A DNA stretch of 8,004 nucleotides. Origin: Hellea balneolensis (lineage in GTDB: Bacteria > Pseudomonadota > Alphaproteobacteria > Caulobacterales > Maricaulaceae). Under the pieces are notes generated by a model. The model saw only the letters and a list, made by a program, of their open reading frames with translations. It did not search any database and was not told the DNA's origin. Position 1 is the stretch's first letter, and the number at the start of each line of letters is the position of its first letter. The position numbers were made by a program, and so were the translations under genes. This document shows positions 1-6,129 of this stretch, in pieces. The stretch lies in the NCBI GenBank assembly GCA_003233025.1, contig QIKS01000194.1:1-8004 (forward strand). Direction: 5' to 3'.

Positions 1-3000
1 AAACGTCATAGCTATAGCTGGACTTGCCATTACCCGAAGGCACAGTGCAGGCAGAGCCAGACGCCATGCCTTTGGCCTGGCTGGTCTTCTGCCCGGCTGT
101 GTCATAAGCCATCAGGGTATCACCGCCCTCTGGTGTGCGGTAACGGCAGACCCGGCGGCGGCTGTCATAGTAATAATTGTGGGTTTTATCGACGCTAAAG
201 CCGTTATGGTTGCCAAGCTGGCGCAAGGTCAGCAGCTCGCCCCAGATATTGCGGTTCAGGTACGTGTTGACGCCCATGGGTTGGAGAATACGGGTCAGCT
301 CGCCAAAACCATTATTGTAATGGGTGGTTTGCTGACCGACCGCGTCCGTGCTGCGGGTGCGGTGGAAGGAGAGATAGGCCGTGCTGGTGGTGGCAAAGGG
401 GGCGACATTTTCCGATGTGCTGACCGCACGCCCGAGCCCGTCATAATTGATGGTCGTGCCCGTGGTCGGGTTGGAAGACGCCGAGGGCTGGGAGGTGAAT
501 GTGACCTCGCCAATGCCGTTATAGCTGGTCTTGACATAGCTCGATGCCCCGCCCGATAAATCCTGGGTGCGCTCCAATATGGGGCGCGCCAGGGCGTCAT
601 AGGTGACCGTCGTGCGCGCATTGCCACGGGTGATCGTCTGGACGATATTGCTGCCAAAATTATAAGCGATCACCGTATCAAGCCAGGCCTTTTGGGTTTT
701 GGACGGCGTAATGCGCGTGAGGCGGCCCATCGTGTCGCGGCCATATGTGGTGGTAAACCCGCGCGCGTCCTTATTGCTGGTCAGCCAGCCATTATTGTCG
801 ACATATTGATATTCCGATATCCCGTCAGCGCGACGGATACGCTGGGCCGTACCGCGCTTATGGTTATACAAATTTGTTGCCCGGCCAATGGCGTCCGTCA
901 CCCTGCGCAAGGTCCCGTCCGTATTGTAAAGAAAACTGGCGCGCAAAAAACCGTATTGGCTGAGGGATGTCCTGCGGCCAAAATTGTCATAAATCGCCGT
1001 CATCTCATTGCGGCCATTGGTGGTCACATTGGTGGGCAGGCCCAATATCCATTTGCTCATATTATGGCTATAAACGCTAACCGTTGTCCGCGGGCTTGAC
1101 GAGACATTGCTGGAGCTGGCGACGCTTGTCGGGTTGCCAAAGCTGTAAGAAGAGGAGCTTTGACTGGTATTATAACTGCTATTGCTGGTAAAGGTATCGC
1201 CGTCCCTCGTGGTGATCGCGGAAGCGGCATGGCGAGGCCGGGTTAATTTGGCCTGGCCTTCATTGACCAACCATGTCGTGCCAAGCGGGTTCTCGATGGT
1301 GTAAGTGTGTGTTGTTGTCTGTAGAGGTGTCGTGGCTCCGGCGGTAGCAAACCGTTCTTCTTTCTGGAGCAGACCTTCCAAATTACCACTGCGGTGATAC
1401 GTGTTTCTGGTCTTGCGGCCCAAGGGATCAACAACCTGACCCCATTTGGTCGTGGTGGGGCCAGAGCCTGGATAACCCATATAGGTATAGTGCCAACTCG
1501 CAGAAGGATAGCCCGCACCAGACAGTGTTTTAGTCTTGAGAGAATACGCTCTAAAAAAGGAGACGTTCTGATAAGATTGCCCCCCCGTGCAGGATTTCAT
1601 AGTGCTGCTTTGACCTCGATGTTTTGTATCTGCGAGAATAAAGGTTCCGGTTACGCCGTTGGGATGTGTAATATTCCATGTCGCATCCGGGAAGTCGCAG
1701 TCATAAGTTTTACTAGGCGTTGTCACATATTGCACCAGGTTAAAGTTCCAGCTTCGGCCATCGGGGAGGGTAACATCTGTAAGAAGATCACGACCTGAAT
1801 TGGTTGTGGTATATCCATATGTCCATGTCCGGCCATTTGCCGTAATAGACTGTATAAGTTTGTCTGAACCGTAATTGAACGTAATCTCCCGCCCGTCATT
1901 ACTATGAACACGGGTGACCCAACCTTGATTGTCATATTCATAACGCACCCAATTACCATTAACATCCGTCACTTCCGTAGCTTGCAACAGAACATTCACG
2001 CGCGGTAGAGCCGTACTCCAGCTCAATGGATCCCCGCCAGCCGAAACGTGGGGCCCCACACCTGAAACAGGTAGGGCTATTGCGCCTCTGAAATCCAGTT
2101 TTTCAAATTTATATTGTGTGCCGTTCGGGGCCGTCGCGATTGCTGTCTTAACGCCGTTAACAACAGGCCCGCATTTGAGAGCCCAGTAATCCTTTGTCAC
2201 CATCTGTGTCCCTGAAGGCCAGTTAACGCCTTGCGGGTTGTTTAACAGCTTTCTTGCGCCTTGACCGGGGATATTAATATCCATGCCATTAGAGGTTTGA
2301 TCTGCATCCAGAACAATAATATTGCCGCCGATCTCGATCTCTTGTGCACCGGGGCTGATAATGACGACCGGAGGTACGAAGAAAACATTGCAAAACTCAA
2401 GATCAGTCGGCATTCCGCCCACGCTACCACTCTGTGAGAGCGACAAGGGATAAGTGATGGACAGATGGGGCGCCACGTCCAACCCCCAATCAGAAAATGG
2501 TGCCGTCGTTTGGAGGCCACCTGAATAATACTGCCCTAACCCTGCTTGCGCCGCGGCGTCTAAATGCGGGAAGGGAAAACCTGCAGATCGCGTGCGCCGA
2601 ACGGCAACTTCAAGGTTAGAATTGCCGGGTAAAGAAATGTCAACCTGTTCAAACTGCACGGAGCCTGTATTGAGATCTATGTTATCGCCCAGCAAATCAA
2701 CGCCTGTCGATTGCAGACGTTCATCAACGTTTTGGCGGGCGATGAATTCTGTAGCAACAGACAACACGGAGTCGTTTTGCCTTTGCAACAAACCTCCTTC
2801 AAATCGAGAATCCTCTGACGGATCACTTTGACGGGGTGCGCGGGTGTATGGGCCGTCCTTTTCCGGGTCATGATATCTTATGATAAGATCCTCTGGCCCT
2901 TCGTCGGCTACAGGTTCCTCTTTATCGCCAGGCTTTTGTGTTTGCGCCTGCACAGGCAAGGTCACTGCAAAACACATGAAAAACACCGCGCAAAGCACAA

Positions 3001-3049
3001 GGAAGTTATTGAAAACAAGCTGGAACCGGGATGATAAAAAATGGGTCAT
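1..3049 (-). CDS. Secreted RHS/YD-repeat protein, 3' end outside window
   Basis: A single frame stays open for 1016 codons from the ATG at 3049 to the left edge, so the C-terminus is missing. Residues 1-35 form a Sec-type signal peptide: Arg8, a hydrophobic core at about 11-32, and a VQA cleavage motif before Gln36. The N-terminal part has a TGS...SLPGN segment at about 127-143, which is common at the start of bacterial RHS-family proteins. YD-type motifs lie near residues 372, 687, 817, 869, 961, 982 and 1014, with G-x-x-T/R spacing as in RHS shells. A Ser/Asn/Thr-rich stretch lies near 615-655. Cys220, 293, 451, 487, 968 and 1001 could form disulfides after export. RHS proteins build a hollow beta-shell and often carry a toxin or adhesin domain at the C-terminus; that part is not visible here, so the role is unknown. 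I chose the 3049 start because an AAGGA lies 11 bases upstream and it gives a well-proportioned signal peptide. An in-frame ATG at 3103 has no ribosome site. Family call is sure; function is not. Confidence 0.92.
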   Translation of the reverse strand, partial: MTHFLSSRFQLVFNNFLVLCAVFFMCFAVTLPVQAQTQKPGDKEEPVADEGPEDLIIRYHDPEKDGPYTRAPRQSDPSEDSRFEGGLLQRQNDSVLSVATEFIARQNVDERLQSTGVDLLGDNIDLNTGSVQFEQVDISLPGNSNLEVAVRRTRSAGFPFPHLDAAAQAGLGQYYSGGLQTTAPFSDWGLDVAPHLSITYPLSLSQSGSVGGMPTDLEFCNVFFVPPVVIISPGAQEIEIGGNIIVLDADQTSNGMDINIPGQGARKLLNNPQGVNWPSGTQMVTKDYWALKCGPVVNGVKTAIATAPNGTQYKFEKLDFRGAIALPVSGVGPHVSAGGDPLSWSTALPRVNVLLQATEVTDVNGNWVRYEYDNQGWVTRVHSNDGREITFNYGSDKLIQSITANGRTWTYGYTTTNSGRDLLTDVTLPDGRSWNFNLVQYVTTPSKTYDCDFPDATWNITHPNGVTGTFILADTKHRGQSSTMKSCTGGQSYQNVSFFRAYSLKTKTLSGAGYPSASWHYTYMGYPGSGPTTTKWGQVVDPLGRKTRNTYHRSGNLEGLLQKEERFATAGATTPLQTTTHTYTIENPLGTTWLVNEGQAKLTRPRHAASAITTRDGDTFTSNSSYNTSQSSSSYSFGNPTSVASSSNVSSSPRTTVSVYSHNMSKWILGLPTNVTTNGRNEMTAIYDNFGRRTSLSQYGFLRASFLYNTDGTLRRVTDAIGRATNLYNHKRGTAQRIRRADGISEYQYVDNNGWLTSNKDARGFTTTYGRDTMGRLTRITPSKTQKAWLDTVIAYNFGSNIVQTITRGNARTTVTYDALARPILERTQDLSGGASSYVKTSYNGIGEVTFTSQPSASSNPTTGTTINYDGLGRAVSTSENVAPFATTSTAYLSFHRTRSTDAVGQQTTHYNNGFGELTRILQPMGVNTYLNRNIWGELLTLRQLGNHNGFSVDKTHNYYYDSRRRVCRYRTPEGGDTLMAYDTAGQKTSQAKGMASGSACTVPSGNGKSSYSYDV

Positions 3050-3060
3050 AAGACAATGCG

Positions 3061-3065
3061 TCCTT
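3061..3065 (-). promoter_or_regulatory. Ribosome binding site of the RHS gene
   Basis: AAGGA on the minus strand, 11 bases before the ATG at 3049. The spacing is slightly long, but it supports this start over the in-frame ATG at 3103, which has no purine-rich site before it. Confidence 0.45.
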
Positions 3066-3101
3066 AAGTCTGCTATCGCCACCCAGTTTTTAAGCAACCT
3101 C

Positions 3102-3107
3102 ATTGTA
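3102..3107 (-). promoter_or_regulatory. Candidate -10 box for the RHS gene
   Basis: TACAAT on the minus strand matches the sigma-70 -10 consensus at five of six bases and would place transcription start near 3095, giving a leader of about 45 bases that contains the AAGGA site. No good -35 hexamer lies 16-18 bases upstream, so the call is weak. If real, it rules out the ATG at 3103 as a start codon because that ATG overlaps it. Confidence 0.25.
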
Positions 3108-3213
3108 AATGTTTTTAGCTATCAATATCCGTGGCCATAAAGCTGGCATCCGGTCACAATCAAGACAAAACGAAATAAGGTTACCTATTGCAACTACACT
3201 TGAAACGCGAGTG

Positions 3214-3219
3214 TGTCAA
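3214..3219 (-). promoter_or_regulatory. Consensus -35-like TTGACA upstream of the RHS gene
   Basis: A perfect TTGACA on the minus strand, 165 bases upstream of the RHS start codon. Seventeen bases further on is TAGTTG, a poor -10 match. It may be an alternative promoter for the RHS gene with a long leader. It sits just past the candidate terminator of the preceding gene, which is a sensible place for a promoter. Low confidence because the -10 is weak. Confidence 0.2.
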
Positions 3220-3229
3220 GATAGCCAAT

Positions 3230-3248
3230 AAAAAGTGAGCAAACTCTC
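3230..3248 (-). terminator. Weak intrinsic terminator candidate after the queD-like gene
   Basis: On the minus strand a short hairpin (GAG, loop TTTG, CTC, with an outer G-C pair after an A-A mismatch) is followed by five T. It starts about 70 bases after the QueD-like stop codon. The stem is short, so it would be inefficient alone. A second small hairpin (GCGC, loop TTATG, GCGC) lies upstream at 3269-3281, without a T-run directly after it. Confidence 0.25.
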
Positions 3249-3317
3249 GCTTAACCTAAAGCTAAAGCTGCGCCATAAGCGCTGACGTCAGACAGTGTGG
3301 ACTTCAAATTAGCCAGT

Positions 3318-3692
3318 CTACTCCACGATCAATTTACAGCTTTGGCCGCAGGTTTTGCGGGCGAGTTCTATGCTGTGTAGGCCGGGCAGGTCGGGGGCGG
3401 CGAGTTTATATATGTAGGCGCAGATATTTTCTAAAGTTGGAGAGGGTAAACCTTCAAGCTCGTTTAAATATCCGTGATCCAGTTTTTCTTTTAACTTTTC
3501 AATCACAGGATCAAAGCGGCCAAAATCGAGCAGCCAGTCGTCGATTTCCACTTTCGGGCCTTTGGCCGTTAATGTGGCGGTGAAGGAATGGCCGTGCAGG
3601 CGCTTATATCCGGTGTCCGCGCCGTCTTTTAGATTTAAACTGTGGGCAGCCTCGAACGTGAAGGTTCGGGACAGGAGGATATGGGCATTCAT
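3318..3692 (-). CDS. QueD/6-pyruvoyl-tetrahydropterin synthase family protein with altered active site
   Basis: 124 residues, the usual size for a short COG0720 protein (6-carboxytetrahydropterin synthase, queuosine pathway). The fold markers are present: FTFEAAH with His17 and RLHGHSF with His33 and His35 (the three zinc ligands), LLDFGRF at 54-60, LDHGYLNE with Asp72-His73 (the catalytic pair), and SPTLENIC at 84-91. Two expected residues are absent. The catalytic Cys of E. coli QueD (KCGRLHGH) aligns with Tyr29 (GYKRLHGH), and the pterin-anchoring Glu (KETC) aligns with Lys113 (RKTC). Some family subgroups are known to lack the Cys at this place, so a QueD-type reaction with other residues, or a different pterin reaction, is possible; I therefore give no gene symbol. 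The gene starts 29 bases after hemA on the same strand and is probably in its operon. The start is the only reasonable ATG, with a weak GAG six bases before it. Family membership is firm, the exact reaction is open. Confidence 0.88.
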   Translation of the reverse strand: MNAHILLSRTFTFEAAHSLNLKDGADTGYKRLHGHSFTATLTAKGPKVEIDDWLLDFGRFDPVIEKLKEKLDHGYLNELEGLPSPTLENICAYIYKLAAPDLPGLHSIELARKTCGQSCKLIVE

Positions 3693-3707
3693 GGATGTCT
3701 CGGCTCT

Positions 3708-3713
3708 GTTATA
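3708..3713 (-). promoter_or_regulatory. Possible -10 box between hemA and the queD-like gene
   Basis: TATAAC on the minus strand (five of six to consensus) lies 15 bases before the QueD-like ATG, in the 29-base gap after hemA. No -35 match is seen at 16-18 bases, which would fall inside the end of hemA. It could give the small gene some expression of its own; more likely both genes share the hemA transcript. Confidence 0.18.
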
Positions 3714-3721
3714 CTAAAAGC

Positions 3722-4948
3722 TTAGGCAACCCGCCTGCGCTTGAGGCCGTATGTATGCCATACATGCTCAAGTGCAAGCAATAATTCGTCCATCATCGCG
3801 TCCGTGTGAAACGGGCTGGGGGTGAAACGCAAGCGTTCCGTGCCTTTGGGAACGGTAGGAAAATTGATAGGCTGGGCGTAAATGCCGTAATCATTAAGCA
3901 AAGTATCGCTGGCGCCTTGGCAGGCAATCGGGTCACCAACCATGAGCGGCACAATATGGGTTTCGTTGCCGATCACCGGGTAACCGGCACGGGTCAAGCG
4001 GGTACGCAAGGCCCCTGCCCTCTCTTGGTGCTGGGTGCGCAAATGCGGGCTGATTTTTAAAATTTTGACACTGCGCAGAGCGCCGGCTGCCGTGCTTGGC
4101 GGTAAGGATGTGGTAAAAATAAACCCCGATGCCAAGGAACGCACGGCGTCAATAATATCCGTATTGGCCGCAATATAGCCGCCAATCATGCCAAAGGCTT
4201 TGGCCAAAGTGCCTTGAATAATATCTATTCTGTCCATCAAGCCGTCGCGCTCGGCAATGCCACCGCCTCGGGGGCCATACATGCCAACGGCGTGGACTTC
4301 ATCGCAATATGTCAGGGCATTATATTTATCGGCGAGATCGCAAATTTCCTTGATCGGCGCAATATCGGCGTCCATGGAATAGACGCTTTCAAAGGCGATT
4401 AATTTGGGGACATGAGGGTCAGCGGCTTTCAAAGCCCGCTCCAAATCTTCCAAATCATTGTGCTTGAAAATGGTTTTCTCGCAGCGCGCCCGCGATATCC
4501 CGGCAATCATCGACGCATGGTTCATGGCATCGGAAAACACGTGCAAGCCCGGCAGGATTTTGCTCATCACCCCCAATGTAGCCTCATTGGCCACATAGCC
4601 AGATGTCATGAGCAGGGCTTTGTCTTTTTGGTGTAGCTCGGCAAGCTCTTGTTCCAATTGGACGTGATAATGGGTGGTGCCGGAAATATTGCGTGTCCCG
4701 CCAGAACCCGTGCCGGCCCGGTCAACGGCCTGTTTGACGGCTTCAATGACACACGGGCTTTGTCCCATGCCCATATAGTCGTTGGAACACCAGATGGTAA
4801 TTTCGTTTTCGCTACCGTCATCCTTAAACCATGTGGCTTTGGGGAAGTCGCCGCAGCGGCGGCGAACATCACGAAAAATCCGGTAACGGCCTTCATCTCT
4901 GACCGTATCGACAGCGCGAATAAATTGGTCGCGGTATTTGTTGCTCAT
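3722..4948 (-). CDS. hemA: 5-aminolevulinate synthase (ALAS)
   Basis: Cytoplasmic PLP enzyme that condenses glycine with succinyl-CoA to 5-aminolevulinate, CO2 and CoA: the first, rate-setting step of heme synthesis in alphaproteobacteria. The 408 residues match the Rhodobacter enzyme in length and along the chain. Visible features are DEGRYRIF with Arg21 (substrate binding), [10 protein letters not shown] at 53-62, [17 protein letters not shown] at 79-95, NHASMI with His144 stacking on [11 protein letters not shown] at 186-193, CDEVHAVG with Asp216 and His219, GTLAKAFG with the Schiff-base Lys250, and [20 protein letters not shown] near the end. The same frame is open to an ATG at 5023, but I place the start at 4948: a GAGG lies five bases before it and Arg21 then takes the same number as in Rhodobacter. 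The KBL relative (2-amino-3-ketobutyrate CoA ligase) is less likely given the DEGRYRIF and TPSPFH segments. Divergent from hemB; followed closely by the QueD-like gene. Confidence 0.97.
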   Translation of the reverse strand: MSNKYRDQFIRAVDTVRDEGRYRIFRDVRRRCGDFPKATWFKDDGSENEITIWCSNDYMGMGQSPCVIEAVKQAVDRAGTGSGGTRNISGTTHYHVQLEQELAELHQKDKALLMTSGYVANEATLGVMSKILPGLHVFSDAMNHASMIAGISRARCEKTIFKHNDLEDLERALKAADPHVPKLIAFESVYSMDADIAPIKEICDLADKYNALTYCDEVHAVGMYGPRGGGIAERDGLMDRIDIIQGTLAKAFGMIGGYIAANTDIIDAVRSLASGFIFTTSLPPSTAAGALRSVKILKISPHLRTQHQERAGALRTRLTRAGYPVIGNETHIVPLMVGDPIACQGASDTLLNDYGIYAQPINFPTVPKGTERLRFTPSPFHTDAMMDELLLALEHVWHTYGLKRRRVA

Positions 4949-4953
4949 CATAT

Positions 4954-4957
4954 CCTC
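4954..4957 (-). promoter_or_regulatory. Ribosome binding site that sets the hemA start
   Basis: GAGG on the minus strand is followed by AT, then two ATG codons in a row (4951-4949 and 4948-4946). The spacing is two bases to the first and five to the second, so the second ATG is favoured. The more distal ATG at 5023 in the same frame has no such site and would add 25 residues not found at the start of known ALAS proteins. Confidence 0.6.
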
Positions 4958-5022
4958 AAAGCCGTGCCCTACATTAACGCCCCTCTGTAAACCCAATTGA
5001 CAGTAATTACCACTGAAAACCA

Positions 5023-5062
5023 TGCAGACGAATTGACGCAGGAATATGCTGGTTTGTCTGCA
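5023..5062. repeat. 7-base inverted repeat upstream of hemB
   Basis: TGCAGAC (5023-5029) and GTCTGCA (5056-5062) are perfect inverted copies separated by 26 bases. The second arm ends 23 bases before the hemB start codon. It could be an operator dyad or, if transcribed, the arms of a loose hairpin; an arm of this length can also occur by chance. Confidence 0.3.
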
Positions 5063-5072
5063 AGCCCTTTGT

Positions 5073-5078
5073 TATAAG
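5073..5078 (+). promoter_or_regulatory. Candidate -10 box of hemB, very close to the start codon
   Basis: TATAAG matches the -10 consensus at five of six bases and ends only seven bases before the hemB ATG. Transcription would then begin at or next to the A of the ATG, giving a leaderless mRNA. This agrees with the lack of any purine-rich ribosome site before hemB (the bases there are CCCTCCC). The -35 position (about 5050-5055, TGGTTT) is a poor match. Confidence 0.35.
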
Positions 5079-5085
5079 CCCTCCC

Positions 5086-6081
5086 ATGAGTATTTATCCC
5101 CAATTGCGTCTCAGGCGCACCCGAAAAACGCAGTGGCGACGACGCTTGGTGCGCGAAACCCGGCTGAGCGTTGATGATCTGATCTGGCCGCTGATAATCT
5201 CCGACAGCACAAAGAGCCGCGAGGCCGTGCCTTCCATGCCCGGCGTCGAGCGTTTATCGATTGCCCAGTGCGTCAAGGCGGCTCAAAAGGCCAAGGATTT
5301 GGGCATACCTGCCCTGGCTTTATTCCCCAATATTAGCGACAAATTCAAAGACGCGGCGGGCGCGGAAGCGCTCAATCCTGACGGCTTGGTTCCCCAAGCG
5401 ATCAAGGCGATTAAAGCATCCGTGCCTGATGTGGGCATCATTGTTGATGTGGCTCTCGATCCTTATACCAACCATGGTCATGACGGCCTTCTTAAAGACG
5501 GCGAAATCCTCAACGACGCCAGTGTTGAAATCCTGGCCGAGTGCGCCGTCATGCTGGCGGACGCAGGCGCGGATATTGTTGCCCCGTCCGACATGATGGA
5601 CGGACGGGTTGGCGCTATTCGCAGCTCTCTCGAGGAGGGCGGCCATAAGGATACACTTATTTTATCTTACGCGGCCAAATATGCCAGCGGGTTTTACGGG
5701 CCGTACAGGGACGCTATCGGGACAGCTACGTCTTTGAGCGGCGACAAGCGCAGCTATCAGATGGATCCTGGCAACCGCGACGAAGCCCTGCGCGAAGCCG
5801 GGTTGGACGTCGAAGAAGGTGCGGATATGTTGATGGTCAAGCCGGGCCTGCCCTATCTGGATATTATCCGCGACTTAAAACAGGCTTTCCAAATGCCGAC
5901 ATTCGCTTTCCAGGTCAGCGGCGAATATGCCATGATAAAGGCCGCCGGGGCCAATGGCTGGCTGGACGAAGACCGGGTTAAATTGGAAAGCCTGCAATGC
6001 TTCAAGCGGGCGGGCGCAGACGGCGTCCTGACTTACTTTGCCCCCGAAATCGCACAATTACTGGCGGCGCAAAACCGGTAA
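5086..6081 (+). CDS. hemB: Porphobilinogen synthase (5-aminolevulinate dehydratase)
   Basis: Cytoplasmic enzyme that joins two 5-aminolevulinate molecules into porphobilinogen, the second step after the neighbouring hemA. 331 residues, a normal length. It shows VPSMPGVERL at 48-57, the metal loop DVALDPYTNHGHDG at 121-134, APSDMMDGRVGAIR at 166-179, SYAAKYASGFYGPYRDA with the first Schiff-base Lys198, SYQMDPGNRDEA at 223-234, and MLMVKPGLPYLDI with the second active-site Lys252. In zinc enzymes the metal loop carries three Cys; here these are Ala123, Asp125 and Asp133, the pattern of Mg- or K-stimulated enzymes known from Bradyrhizobium and Pseudomonas. The start at 5086 is the first ATG/GTG after an upstream in-frame stop (5014-5016), and the N-terminal RLRRTRKTQWRRRLVRE fits the family arm. 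There is no visible Shine-Dalgarno site. Divergent from hemA, convergent with pbpC. Confidence 0.98.
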   Translation: MSIYPQLRLRRTRKTQWRRRLVRETRLSVDDLIWPLIISDSTKSREAVPSMPGVERLSIAQCVKAAQKAKDLGIPALALFPNISDKFKDAAGAEALNPDGLVPQAIKAIKASVPDVGIIVDVALDPYTNHGHDGLLKDGEILNDASVEILAECAVMLADAGADIVAPSDMMDGRVGAIRSSLEEGGHKDTLILSYAAKYASGFYGPYRDAIGTATSLSGDKRSYQMDPGNRDEALREAGLDVEEGADMLMVKPGLPYLDIIRDLKQAFQMPTFAFQVSGEYAMIKAAGANGWLDEDRVKLESLQCFKRAGADGVLTYFAPEIAQLLAAQNR

Positions 6082-6129
6082 ACACACCCCTACCCGCCCC
6101 AACGTGCTTGGACGCGGACAAGTATTATA
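6082..6129. other. Short convergent gap between hemB and pbpC
   Basis: Only 48 bases separate the two stop codons. I see no strong hairpin with a T-run for either direction; the best is CCAA-CGTGC-TTGG (about 6099-6111), a four-base stem without a T-run. Transcripts from the two sides may overlap in antisense or end by Rho. Confidence 0.4.

Larger units (their letters stand above)
4949..5085. promoter_or_regulatory. Divergent hemA-hemB promoter region
   Basis: The 137 bases between the start codons of hemA (minus) and hemB (plus) must hold the promoters of both unless one is read through. Two copies of AATTGAC (4995-5001 and 5031-5037), 36 bases apart on the plus strand, give -35-like TTGACA (4997-5002) and TTGACG (5033-5038), though neither has a good -10 at the right spacing. 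An 8-base palindrome GTAATTAC lies at 5003-5010. I see no FNR box (TTGAT-N4-ATCAA) and no clear Irr or Fur type box. The region is more AT-rich than the genes on either side. Confidence 0.55.

Noticed and set aside
179..2831. Plus- and other-frame reading frames across 1-2831 (for example 179-559, 692-1099, 1394-1798, 2592-2831)
   Set aside because: They lie opposite or out of frame with the continuous RHS frame, resemble no known family, and have no ribosome sites; they are shadows.
3047..3103. In-frame ATG at 3103 as the start of the RHS gene
   Set aside because: It has no Shine-Dalgarno site, overlaps a -10-like TACAAT, and would put 18 extra residues before a signal peptide that is already well formed from 3049.
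3282..3291. CTGACGTCAG palindrome between the QueD-like gene and the RHS gene
   Set aside because: It is a perfect 10-base palindrome, but it lies about 30 bases after the QueD-like stop and far from any likely promoter; no known regulator fits, so it may be chance.
3050..3317. Small gene or RNA in the gap before the RHS gene
   Set aside because: No open frame with a ribosome site and no tRNA-like or clear structured RNA was found there; it reads as a terminator and promoter region.
4412..4990. Frames opposite or overlapping hemA (4412-4636, 4606-4896, 4649-4990)
   Set aside because: They overlap the well-supported ALAS frame and show no domain of their own.
4949..5023. Upstream ATG at 5023 (or the ATG at 4951) as the hemA start
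   Set aside because: The extra 25 residues do not resemble the start of known ALAS proteins, no ribosome site precedes 5023, and the GAGG spacing is best for the ATG at 4948.
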